A stretch of DNA of 27,616 bases from Actinomycetota bacterium (GTDB lineage: Bacteria; Actinomycetota; Actinomycetes; Nanopelagicales; Nanopelagicaceae): assembly GCA_009698045.1 (NCBI GenBank), contig WLRE01000007.1, positions 1 to 27,616 on the forward strand, read 5' to 3'. The position numbers and the translations under genes were made by a program. Of this stretch, positions 14,265-22,192 are shown in pieces. Positions within the stretch are counted from its first letter, which is position 1; every line of letters starts with the position of its first letter. The notes beneath the pieces are model-generated. The model searched no databases, was not told the DNA's origin, and saw only the letters and a program-made list of their open reading frames with translations.

Positions 14265-15263
14265 CTACCTCAACTGTGAAGTGATTAGAGCGGCAATCTT
14301 ATCAATCTCTCTTGGTTGTCTGAGACCAGAAGCGCTCTTGCTCATGCCTGGAAGCAGCCCTCCCCGGATCTCATGAGCGATGGTGAAATGAGCACGTCCA
14401 TCCATTAGTTGTGTGAATTTTTGTGCCAATGCCTTATCTAGCCGTGTTACTCCTAATTGACCCAGAAGAAAGAGAACTGGAACATTTGTGGTGAGTAGGG
14501 GAAGTTCGTGCAGGAATTTTTCAAGGCGTAGTAATCCCAGTCCATCAGCTTTCGCCATGTAGACAATGCACTGGCTCTGCTGAAGTGAGTTATGAAAGAG
14601 CGAGCCTTGCCAACGGCGATCTGCAAGAACATCAGCAAGCGGTGGCAGTGCACCAACATCAATGATTCGTAGCGCTAAATCGCTCTCCGGAAGCCGAGCG
14701 GGCCTAGCCGAGAGATCTAGCGTCAGCAGATGTAAATTTGCGTCAAAATTCTTATCGCCAGCTAAATACTCTAGTGATTGAGAAGTGACATCCGCATCGA
14801 TTAGTTCCACCTCGCGATGGCTAGCGAACTCTTGTGCGAGTGAGAGTGCGATGCTACTTCTGCCTGGAGCTCCACAAGTTCCGGTGATTAGAATGCTGCG
14901 CTTTTTGTCGGGAATAGGCGTCGTAGCTACAGCTCGAGTAGGAAGTAACTGTGGAGCCTTAATTCGCTCTCTAATCAGTGACATAAGTGGATGTGAAGCG
15001 ATCTGAACTGAATCAATTGATACCGCGATGAGATTCTCGTTTTCGAGCGGAGCAAGTTCTGAAGTAATAAATCCTCGAAGATCGCTAGAGAAAATAAATA
15101 TGGTTCGCTCAGTTGAATTCAATATGGCTTGTTTAGCAGCATTCCACTCAATCGCCCGATAAATAATATTCCAACCTTGTGAATGCAGAAGTTGAGCAAC
15201 GAAATCTTCATCATCGGCATCGCTCATGGCTGTGATTACATTAAGGGCAGGGATATCAGCGCG
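14265..15263 (-). CDS. CpaE/MinD-like P-loop protein with pseudo-receiver N-terminus
   Basis: From GTG 15263 this is 332 residues. The N-terminus (ALNVITAMSDADDEDFVAQLL) looks like strand-helix of a receiver-like domain, as in CpaE/TadZ. A linker (about 103-122) leads to a ParA/MinD-like domain: GTCGAPGRSS (129-138) occupies the Walker A place, but both lysines of the deviant motif (KGGxGK) are replaced (C and R). ELIDADVTSQSLEYLAG (154-170) is the A' region. The GAPGR(S/T)(S/T) variant is, as I recall, recurrent in actinobacterial relatives, so it may not be inactivating. GTG 15263 retains the first strand; ATG 15227 is the alternative; no clear Shine-Dalgarno exists. It overlaps the SAF gene stop. 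Confidence 0.68.
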   Translation of the reverse strand, partial: RADIPALNVITAMSDADDEDFVAQLLHSQGWNIIYRAIEWNAAKQAILNSTERTIFIFSSDLRGFITSELAPLENENLIAVSIDSVQIASHPLMSLIRERIKAPQLLPTRAVATTPIPDKKRSILITGTCGAPGRSSIALSLAQEFASHREVELIDADVTSQSLEYLAGDKNFDANLHLLTLDLSARPARLPESDLALRIIDVGALPPLADVLADRRWQGSLFHNSLQQSQCIVYMAKADGLGLLRLEKFLHELPLLTTNVPVLFLLGQLGVTRLDKALAQKFTQLMDGRAHFTIAHEIRGGLLPGMSKSASGLRQPREIDKIAALITSQLR

Positions 15264-15882
15264 CACTACGCACCAAAACAATCCGAGAGCGAGCAGTCTG
15301 GGCAAAGAGTGTTATGACTCGATCCTCTTTTAGGCGCAAAACAACGCCGATTGCACCACCCAAACTCTGCGATTTACTATCTAAGGATTCGACAACAATA
15401 TCTTCTTCTACTTGCGATACTTGAAAGGTGTCCTGCGAGATATTGGATTGGAGAGGGAGCGAGTAGATATCTACGCTCTCCCCTGCCATTAAGTCGGCCG
15501 GAAGATCATTGGTCGAAACCTGTAGTGGCACGCTGCGAAAACTTGTTGCCCCAGAAGTTCTGGAGAGTGATCGAAAGGGAATTAAATCATTGGGACTTAT
15601 CGCTTTAATGACGGTGGCACCGATGATCGATTGTTTGGTAGAGAAATAGTTTGCGCCATTCTCGGGTAGTCGGACATGGGTGGCGCGCAATACGCCCGCT
15701 GAAATCACCTCACCTAGGGGAAGTTCAACTCGCGTAGCCCAAACAAGATCACTTCGATTTGATTGATGGACAATGAAGAAGGCGGAGAGAATGGAGAGAG
15801 CAATTAAGAGAAGAGCGAAAGCACTTCTAGAATTGCGTTGATAGAAGTTACTCAATTTATTCATATTTATCGTATTTGCCAT
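15256..15882 (-). CDS. SAF-domain (CpaB/RcpC-like) membrane-anchored protein
   Basis: From ATG 15882 this is 208 residues. A short basic cytoplasmic N-terminus is followed by one membrane helix (about 20-37, SAFALLLIALSILSAFFIV) and an extracytoplasmic SAF domain recognisable by LPLGEVISAGVLRATHVRLP and IIGATVIKAISPNDLIPF. The C-terminal part with VPLQVSTNDLPADLMAGESVDIY resembles the CpaB/RcpC module of Flp pilus loci. No pilin, TadA, TadB or secretin is nearby, so Flp pili are not supported. ATG 15864 is an alternative start. It heads the SAF / P-loop / PdtaS gene run and diverges from the Rv3235-family gene. Confidence 0.78.
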   Translation of the reverse strand: MANTINMNKLSNFYQRNSRSAFALLLIALSILSAFFIVHQSNRSDLVWATRVELPLGEVISAGVLRATHVRLPENGANYFSTKQSIIGATVIKAISPNDLIPFRSLSRTSGATSFRSVPLQVSTNDLPADLMAGESVDIYSLPLQSNISQDTFQVSQVEEDIVVESLDSKSQSLGGAIGVVLRLKEDRVITLFAQTARSRIVLVRSAR

Positions 15883-15966
15883 GGGAGATAGATACCCCAA
15901 ATATTCAAGGCGTCAGCTCTCACTACCCACAAGGTTTCATTGCGTAGAACTCGTCCTAGTCATAAT

Positions 15967-15984
15967 CTCATCCAAAAGGATGAG
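15967..15984. promoter_or_regulatory. Perfect 7-4-7 palindrome in divergent promoter region
   Basis: CTCATCC and GGATGAG flank AAAA. No T-run follows on either strand and the site sits between divergent genes, so it is more likely an operator than a terminator. Its centre is about 42 bases before the ATG at 16018, which would be the usual activator distance if that mRNA is leaderless. Confidence 0.45.
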
Positions 15985-16005
15985 CCAAGGTTTATCCGCC
16001 CCCGA

Positions 16006-16011
16006 GATAGT
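16006..16011 (+). promoter_or_regulatory. Candidate -10 for Rv3235-family gene
   Basis: GATAGT plus six bases (TGCGGG) precedes ATG 16018, the leaderless geometry used elsewhere, with the first base deviating from TAnnnT. An alternative promoter is TTGCGT (15940-15945) with TAATCT (15963-15968) at 17 bases. Confidence 0.35.
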
Positions 16012-16017
16012 TGCGGG

Positions 16018-16545
16018 ATGAAAAATGAGATCCGTATCAAAAGATTTGTCGCACCACTGGCAGGCTCTCTTACGCCAATTCCACCCAGTTCGTGGACTCA
16101 CCCCGCCTTTGATTTTCAGCAAGATATTGAGAGAGCTGTCATTCCTACAAAGCTTTATCTCGTACCTACATTAGATCGACTAGATGGCGAAGATTTCGAG
16201 AGCGACCCTGACTTTGCGCCGGTGGCTACCTCCGCCCAACAACTTCCTGATATCGAGGAGTGGGTACGTAGATATGTATTGAGTACTGTAGAAATTTGGA
16301 GTGGTCGTCGCTCTGCAATGCAGTTGGCGCGCTGGTCTCATCGACGCGTCTTTCTGCAACTCATTGATAGATCCAAGATTGAGAGAGAAATGCCTAAGAT
16401 TCGAAAAATCTACATCCAAGAGCCTATTGATGGCGTGGTGGAGAGTTTGGTTACCTTGCGCTTTGGAACTCGCATTCGATCGCTGGTCTTGCGATTTGAA
16501 GGAGTAGACCGTCGTTGGCTCTGTACCGAATTCTCTTTACTTTAA
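16018..16545 (+). CDS. Rv3235 family protein (DUF6459)
   Basis: From ATG 16018 this is 175 residues. The C-terminal half shows the family pattern: VRRYVLSTVEIWSGRRSAMQLARW, a hinge, then PKIRKIYIQEPIDGVVESLVTLRFGTRIRSLVLRFEG and RRWLCTEFSLL. The N-terminal half is poorly conserved. Function is unknown in the family, which in actinobacteria lies near secA as here. The ORF can extend to TTG 15940, but that would run through the palindrome and has no ribosome-binding site, so ATG 16018 is chosen. The last four bases overlap the stop of the convergent secA gene. Confidence 0.78.
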   Translation: MKNEIRIKRFVAPLAGSLTPIPPSSWTHPAFDFQQDIERAVIPTKLYLVPTLDRLDGEDFESDPDFAPVATSAQQLPDIEEWVRRYVLSTVEIWSGRRSAMQLARWSHRRVFLQLIDRSKIEREMPKIRKIYIQEPIDGVVESLVTLRFGTRIRSLVLRFEGVDRRWLCTEFSLL

Positions 16546-19220
16546 GAGGCAGCACCGTGGCAACGCTTGTATTTCTTGCCAGAACCACAAGGGCAAGGAG
16601 CGTTGCGAGAGGTACCAGAATCGCCATGCATTGCACCAGTCTCATCCGCTGCTGTGTATCGCAAGTTCTGTGTAGGTGCCGGAGTTGGGGTCAAACCTTT
16701 AGCGGCAACATCTTGACCGCCGTTGTCGACTTCAACTTCAACGTTGAATAGGAATCCCACTAGCTCTTCTTTAATTGCATCCATCATTGCAGTGAAGAGT
16801 TCGTAACCCTCACGTTGGTATTCCACCAGTGGGTCGCGTTGTGCCATTGCACGCAGACCGATTCCATCTTGCAGGTAGTCCATTTCATAAAGGTGTTCGC
16901 GCCATTTGCGATCTAAGACGGAGAGCAGAATTTTGCGCTCGAGTTCGCGCATAACCGGAGCGGTAAGTGACTCTTCGCGGGCGGCATATGCAGTATCAAT
17001 ATCAGTGAGAATGCGCGAGAGGAGGAAATCTGTATCTAAACCAGAGACGCCGCCTACCTCGTTAGCAAGTTCGTCAAAGGTGAAGGAGATTGGATAAATA
17101 GCTTTGAGCGCTGTGTAGAGGGTGGAGAGATCCCAGTCCTCGGGATATCCCTCAGCTGTCGCTGCCGTAACGTATGCAGTAACTGTGTCTTCGATAAATG
17201 TCTGTACGAGATCGGCGATATCTGCACCCTCGAGAACTTCACGGCGCTCTCCATAAACAACTTCACGTTGACGGTTCATGACGTCGTCATATTTAAGTAC
17301 ATTCTTACGCATTTCGAAGTTGAGTGCTTCAACTTGTGTCTGCGCTGAACGAATTGCGTTAGAGACAATCTTGGATTCAATCGGAACATCTTCGCCGATG
17401 CCAGCCGCTCCGAGGAATCGTTCAACCATTCCAGAATTAAAGCGTCGCATTAAGTCATCTTGAAGTGAGAGATAGAAGCGTGATTCACCAGGATCGCCTT
17501 GACGACCAGAGCGACCGCGAAGCTGATTGTCGATACGGCGAGATTCGTGGCGTTCGGTACCTAGAACATATAGCCCACCAAGAGCGACGACTTGTTCATG
17601 TTCCTTCTCGACTGCCGCTTTCTGCTTAGCGAGTTCATCTGACCATGCCGCTTCGTACTCTTCTGGAGTATCAACCGGGCTGAGACCACGCTTTTGAAGT
17701 TCAAAATCTGCCATAAATTCAGAGTTACCGCCGAGCATGATGTCGGTTCCGCGACCAGCCATATTCGTAGCAACAGTCACAGCACCAAGAATTCCAGCGC
17801 GAGCAATAATTGCGGCTTCTCTCTCGTGTTGCTTGGCATTTAGGACTTCATGAGGAATTCCGTTGCGCTTAAGAACTGCCGATAGTTCTTCAGATTTTTC
17901 AACGCTGACAGTACCGACGAGAACTGGCTGACCTTTACGGTGGCGCTCGACAATATCTTTAGCTACAGCAATAAATTTTCCGGCTTCGGACTTATAAATA
18001 AGATCAGCTTGATCCATGCGCTGCATTGGCTTATTTGTAGGGATTGGAATTACTCCGAGCTTGTAGATCTGCATAAATTCGGAAGCCTCGGTGGTCGCTG
18101 TTCCCGTCATGCCAGAGAGCTTGGAATACAGGCGGAAATAGTTCTGCAAAGTGATTGTGGCCAGTGTCTGGTTCTCATCCTTGATATCAAGGCGCTCTTT
18201 AGCTTCAAGGGCTTGATGAAGACCCTCGTTGTAGCGGCGACCAGCAAGAACTCGACCTGTGTGCTCATCAACAATGAGTAGTTCGCCGGACATCACTACA
18301 TAATCTTTATCTTTCTTAAATAACTCCTTGGCCTTGACCGCATTATTGAGATAACCAATCATGGGGGTATTTACAGATTCATATAGATTTTCGATACCTA
18401 GAAGTTCTTCAACTCGGGTAACGCCCTCTTCTAGAATTCCAGTTGTCTTCTTCTTTTCATCAACTTCATAATGTAAATCGCGCTCAAGTTGTCCGGCAAT
18501 CTTGGCAAACTCGAGGTACCACTTCGTGGCCTTATCAGCAGGTCCTGAAATAATCAGAGGGGTTCGCGCTTCATCAATAAGAATTGAGTCGACTTCATCG
18601 ACTACTGCAAAGTTGTGGACACGTTGCACGCAATCTTCTAGTGACCATGCCATGTTGTCGCGAAGATAATCAAAACCAAATTCATTATTTGTGCCGTATG
18701 TAATATCGCAGAGATATGCCTCGCGACGTTCAGCCGGACTCATGCGAGAGAGAATGACGCCAACTTTAAGTCCGAGGAAACGGTGGATTCGACCCATCCA
18801 CTCGCTATCGCGTTCAGCTAGATAATCATTGGTCGTAACTACGTGGACACCCTTGCCTGGCAGAGCGTTGAGATAGGAAGGAAGTGTTGCAACGAGAGTT
18901 TTACCTTCACCAGTGCGCATTTCTGCGATATTTCCGAGGTGAAGTGCTGCGCCACCCATAAGTTGAACGTCATAGTGTCGCTGACCGAGCGTGCGTTTTG
19001 CCGCTTCGCGAACGGTAGCAAAAGCTTCAGGGAGTAGATCATCTAGATCTTCACCGGCCTCAAGACGGGCGCGGAATTTAACTGTTTGCTCTCTTAAATC
19101 AGAGTCAGAGAGTGCAGTAATTGCAGCTTCGAACGAATTAACTTCTGCTGCGAGCTTTTCAAGTTGACGAAGTTGACGTCCTTCACCTGCACGCAGAATT
19201 TTATCTAGAATCGCAACCAC
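16542..19220 (-). CDS. secA: Preprotein translocase ATPase SecA
   Basis: This 892-residue protein is full length for an actinobacterial SecA1. It shows Walker A MRTGEGKTL (101-109), the preprotein crosslinking region, VVDEVDSILIDEARTPL (DEAD-like Walker B, about 206), VATNMAGRGTDI, RGRSGRQGDPG and the C-terminal zinc module NAPCPCGSGKKYKRCHG (Cys876, Cys878, Cys887, His888) that binds lipids/SecB or ribosomes in homologs. It drives secretory proteins through SecYEG. GTG 19220 is supported by a purine-rich GGAAGAGGG just upstream. In mycobacteria an hpf gene lies between secA and comFC; here only a 54-bp gap is left, in which I see nothing. Confidence 0.97.
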   Translation of the reverse strand: MVAILDKILRAGEGRQLRQLEKLAAEVNSFEAAITALSDSDLREQTVKFRARLEAGEDLDDLLPEAFATVREAAKRTLGQRHYDVQLMGGAALHLGNIAEMRTGEGKTLVATLPSYLNALPGKGVHVVTTNDYLAERDSEWMGRIHRFLGLKVGVILSRMSPAERREAYLCDITYGTNNEFGFDYLRDNMAWSLEDCVQRVHNFAVVDEVDSILIDEARTPLIISGPADKATKWYLEFAKIAGQLERDLHYEVDEKKKTTGILEEGVTRVEELLGIENLYESVNTPMIGYLNNAVKAKELFKKDKDYVVMSGELLIVDEHTGRVLAGRRYNEGLHQALEAKERLDIKDENQTLATITLQNYFRLYSKLSGMTGTATTEASEFMQIYKLGVIPIPTNKPMQRMDQADLIYKSEAGKFIAVAKDIVERHRKGQPVLVGTVSVEKSEELSAVLKRNGIPHEVLNAKQHEREAAIIARAGILGAVTVATNMAGRGTDIMLGGNSEFMADFELQKRGLSPVDTPEEYEAAWSDELAKQKAAVEKEHEQVVALGGLYVLGTERHESRRIDNQLRGRSGRQGDPGESRFYLSLQDDLMRRFNSGMVERFLGAAGIGEDVPIESKIVSNAIRSAQTQVEALNFEMRKNVLKYDDVMNRQREVVYGERREVLEGADIADLVQTFIEDTVTAYVTAATAEGYPEDWDLSTLYTALKAIYPISFTFDELANEVGGVSGLDTDFLLSRILTDIDTAYAAREESLTAPVMRELERKILLSVLDRKWREHLYEMDYLQDGIGLRAMAQRDPLVEYQREGYELFTAMMDAIKEELVGFLFNVEVEVDNGGQDVAAKGLTPTPAPTQNLRYTAADETGAMHGDSGTSRNAPCPCGSGKKYKRCHGAAS

Positions 19221-19274
19221 GAGCCCTCTTCCGTATTCGAGAAATCAACCACTAGAACTCCCCTATCTTATTGG

Positions 19275-19913
19275 CTAATGGGGCAAGGCTGCACATGCAG
19301 AAATAACCCCATTGACCCTCACATCGACCGCCAGAAGTGCTCGTATCGCCTCACGAGCCGAGGCGCCCGAGGTGACTAGGTCATCAACAATAAAAATCTC
19401 TCTCATGCCAAGGTTGGCCAGCTGTCGACTATCTGCGGTGAATTTGTGGTGGAGATTTTCTCGCCTTTCATGTGCGTTGAGTCCGGCCTGATCCCGTGTT
19501 GAACCAGTCACCTGTAAACAATCAATCACTTGATTTCTATTCCCTTTCATCACAGATACCGCTGCACCGGCCAGCAACGTGGCATGTCGATATCCGCGAG
19601 TTCGATTGGCCGAGGGGCGAGATGGAATAGGAATTAATAGAGAGTAAGGATTATTAATAGCCTGCGCGATAAGTTGGGCAAGAGTTATGCGAGCTCTAGC
19701 ATTATTCTCTTCCTTCGCCTTAAGAATCACGCGCGATGTAACCGAGTTGTAGGTGCACGAATAAAAGAAAGGTACCCCATCTACCTTTCTCACTTTTAAA
19801 CTGGTGCTCCAAGAAAGAGAGCAGAGCGCGCAGAACGAACGAGAGTGTTCAACAAATTCCTTGCAGCTTAAACATCGATGAGGGAAGAGCAGTAGGGCCA
19901 ATGACTGGAGCAT
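19275..19913 (-). CDS. comFC: ComFC-like phosphoribosyltransferase family protein
   Basis: This 212-residue protein has a four-cysteine zinc finger at the N-terminus (Cys14, Cys17, Cys28, Cys31), the KAKEENNAR stretch and PRPP-binding motif IFIVDDLVTSGASAREAI near the C-terminus. ComFC/GntX relatives aid DNA uptake for natural transformation or recombination in some bacteria, and the fold is that of type I phosphoribosyltransferases. Its place between secA and mtrB is conserved in actinobacteria. It starts 18 bases after the mtrB stop and is probably the tail of the mtrAB operon. A competence role here is an inference. Confidence 0.88.
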   Translation of the reverse strand: MLQSLALLLFPHRCLSCKEFVEHSRSFCALCSLSWSTSLKVRKVDGVPFFYSCTYNSVTSRVILKAKEENNARARITLAQLIAQAINNPYSLLIPIPSRPSANRTRGYRHATLLAGAAVSVMKGNRNQVIDCLQVTGSTRDQAGLNAHERRENLHHKFTADSRQLANLGMREIFIVDDLVTSGASAREAIRALLAVDVRVNGVISACAALPH

Positions 19914-19931
19914 TGCTTTAGATTTCCAGTA

Positions 19932-21506
19932 TTAGTTCTCGGGATTCTCCATCATTGCCGAGATTGTGGAGAGCTCGCCATCGGGGAGAACCGATAATGG
20001 ATGTGAAAGGACGAATCCACCTGATCTTTTTGGAAGAGTGAGAACAAAGTTCGCGCCACGAGCAGGACTTCCCCAAGCTTCAAGGAGTCCCTGGTGCAAT
20101 TTTGCATCCTCTAAAGCAATCGATAGTCCGAGTCCGGATCCACCTCTTACTCGAGCTCGAGCCGGATCTGCTCGCCAAAAACGTTCAAAGAGTTGTTTTG
20201 ATTCGCGCTCATTAAATCCAATTCCATAATCACGGACTGCAACAGCCGCTTCATTCTCACTCTGGGCTATGTAGACATCAACTGGCTTATCGGCGCGGTG
20301 ATCAATTGCGTTGGAGATGAGATTACGAAGAATTCGCTCAATACGGCGCGAATCTGCATCCACGTAAATCGGTTCGTGTGGTGCATGAATCGTCAAAATT
20401 CTCTCCCGGCTAGGGTGGAGATAATCAACTGTCCGTTTGACCAGGTTTGTTAAATCTATCTGATCGATATCTAGGACGGCCGCTTCCGCATCAAATCGAC
20501 TTACTTCAAGTAAGTCGGTGAGTAAGCCCTCAAAGCGGTCAATTTGAGCAACGAGAAGCTCGGCACTTCTCTGAACACTGGGATCAAAACTCTCACGCGC
20601 TGAGTAGATTACTTGAGAAGCCATGCGCACTGTTGTGAGTGGGGTACGGAGCTCATGTGAAACATCAGAAACAAATCGCTGTTGCAGGCGAGAGAGATTT
20701 TCTAATCGCACAATCTGCTGTTTAAGTACGACAGCCATTTCATTGAATGCATAACCGAGTCGTGCAATTTCATCCTGACCTTTAACATTCATGCGTTGAT
20801 CTAGATCGCCAGCGGTTAACTGTTCGGCAACGATGGCCGCATCTCGTACCGGTGAGACTACCTGTCTAATAATTAACCAGGTAATAAGTCCGAGGAGAAA
20901 TACCAGTGCAACACCAGTTAACCAAAGAGCTCGAATAATGAGACTGAGAGTCTGTTCCTGTTGAGCTAATGAGAAGAGAACATAGAATTCAAACTTACCC
21001 ACATTGGGAACGGTGATCATATTTCCCACTGCGATACCTCGTTCTTGACGTCCACCTAGATATTGAATATCTACCCGCGTCCACTTCTCTCCCTTCTTGC
21101 TTCTAATGATCTCTCGAAAACTCTCAGAGATAGATTTGGGCGAGAGCAGATTAGAAGTTCCTTCGTACTCTGCACCTTTTTTGGGAGTTCCTGGCGCTGG
21201 AAAGAGTGCTACTTCACGGCCAGAACTATCTCCGGTCGCGATAGGAACAGAGAGCACATCGCCTAGAACTTTCTCTATATCGATAGTGGATTGGTATTGC
21301 GCAATTGCAAGCTGGAGTTCTACAGATTGAGCCGAAGAGTCAGCATCGGCGAGAGAGATGCTTAATTTTTCATTGAAAATTCCACGTTGGAGATTGGTAA
21401 AAAGTGCAGAACCAACGAGAATTAAAATCGTAAGAGAGAGCAGAACAGTAGTTGTCGTCACTCGCCAAGCGAGAGAATTTCTCCACCTGGAACTAATCGG
21501 ATTCAC
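19932..21506 (-). CDS. mtrB: MtrB-like membrane sensor histidine kinase
   Basis: This 524-residue kinase has two membrane helices (about 17-36 and 190-213) bounding a 150-residue extracytoplasmic sensor, a HAMP domain (about 211-263), HisKA with His284 in SHELRTPL, N-box Asn395/Asn399 in RNLISNA, DYGIG (426-430) and GGSGLGLS (455-462). MtrB phosphorylates MtrA and controls cell wall metabolism and division in actinobacteria. The GTG start overlaps the mtrA stop (GTGA), indicating translational coupling. The usual downstream partner lpqB, a lipoprotein regulating MtrB, is missing. Confidence 0.92.
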   Translation of the reverse strand: MNPISSRWRNSLAWRVTTTTVLLSLTILILVGSALFTNLQRGIFNEKLSISLADADSSAQSVELQLAIAQYQSTIDIEKVLGDVLSVPIATGDSSGREVALFPAPGTPKKGAEYEGTSNLLSPKSISESFREIIRSKKGEKWTRVDIQYLGGRQERGIAVGNMITVPNVGKFEFYVLFSLAQQEQTLSLIIRALWLTGVALVFLLGLITWLIIRQVVSPVRDAAIVAEQLTAGDLDQRMNVKGQDEIARLGYAFNEMAVVLKQQIVRLENLSRLQQRFVSDVSHELRTPLTTVRMASQVIYSARESFDPSVQRSAELLVAQIDRFEGLLTDLLEVSRFDAEAAVLDIDQIDLTNLVKRTVDYLHPSRERILTIHAPHEPIYVDADSRRIERILRNLISNAIDHRADKPVDVYIAQSENEAAVAVRDYGIGFNERESKQLFERFWRADPARARVRGGSGLGLSIALEDAKLHQGLLEAWGSPARGANFVLTLPKRSGGFVLSHPLSVLPDGELSTISAMMENPEN

Positions 21507-22192
21507 TCGGAATGGCTGCCCTTCTGGCCCGCCTTATAACCAATACCTCTAACGGTCACAATAAGTTCAGGATTTTCGGGATCAAATTCAATCTTTGCAC
21601 GAAGGCGTTGGATGTGAACGTTAACTAATCGAGTATCAGTTGCGTGCTGATATCCCCACACCTCACTCAAGAGCGCTTCGCGGGTAAATACCCGACCGGG
21701 CTCTTTCGCTAGTGCAACCAGCAGATCAAATTCAAGGCGTGTTAGCGGAATAATCTTTCCATCTCGATTGATGGTGTGAGCGACTTGATCAATTTTCACG
21801 CGTCCAAGTTGCAGTGAATCAGTGGGCTCGGCTGGTGCGCGGCGGAGACGAACCTTAATTCGAGCAACAAGTTCTGAAGGTTCAAACGGCTTAACCATGT
21901 AATCATCTGCGCCAGCTTCAAGTCCAAGTACTACGTCGTGAGTATCGCCCTTGGCGGTGAGCATAACTATGGGCACCATAGATTCAGCTCGCATGCGACG
22001 CGCAACTTCAATGCCATCTATTCCAGGAAGCATGACATCTAGTAAGACTAAATCGGGGCTCTGAGCGCGGAATAATTCCATCGCTTCATCGCCCCGATTA
22101 ACTAAATCAACTTCAAACCCAGCACCGTTAAGAACGATGCCGAGCATTTCTGCAAGATCTTGGTCGTCATCAACGACCATGATCAATGTCAT
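21503..22192 (-). CDS. mtrA: MtrA-like OmpR/PhoB response regulator
   Basis: This 229-residue regulator has a receiver with acidic pocket DDD (8-10), phosphorylated Asp52 in LLDVMLPG, Thr79 and Lys101 (YMVKPFEP). The winged-helix effector starts at about 130, with LTRLEFDLLVALAKEPGRVFTREALL and the recognition region TRLVNVHIQRLRAKI. Mtr regulons cover cell-wall hydrolases, replication timing and osmotic response. The start overlaps the ahcY stop as TAATG, so ahcY, mtrA and mtrB are probably translated in series. Confidence 0.95.
   Translation of the reverse strand: MTLIMVVDDDQDLAEMLGIVLNGAGFEVDLVNRGDEAMELFRAQSPDLVLLDVMLPGIDGIEVARRMRAESMVPIVMLTAKGDTHDVVLGLEAGADDYMVKPFEPSELVARIKVRLRRAPAEPTDSLQLGRVKIDQVAHTINRDGKIIPLTRLEFDLLVALAKEPGRVFTREALLSEVWGYQHATDTRLVNVHIQRLRAKIEFDPENPELIVTVRGIGYKAGQKGSHSE

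Noticed and set aside
13256..15900. Flp/Tad pilus locus, suggested by CpaB-like and CpaE-like proteins
   Set aside because: No pilin, prepilin peptidase, TadA ATPase or TadB/C genes are nearby.
15940..16017. TTG-initiated extension of the Rv3235-family protein
   Set aside because: It would run through a perfect palindrome and lacks a ribosome-binding site; ATG 16018 has a plausible leaderless promoter.
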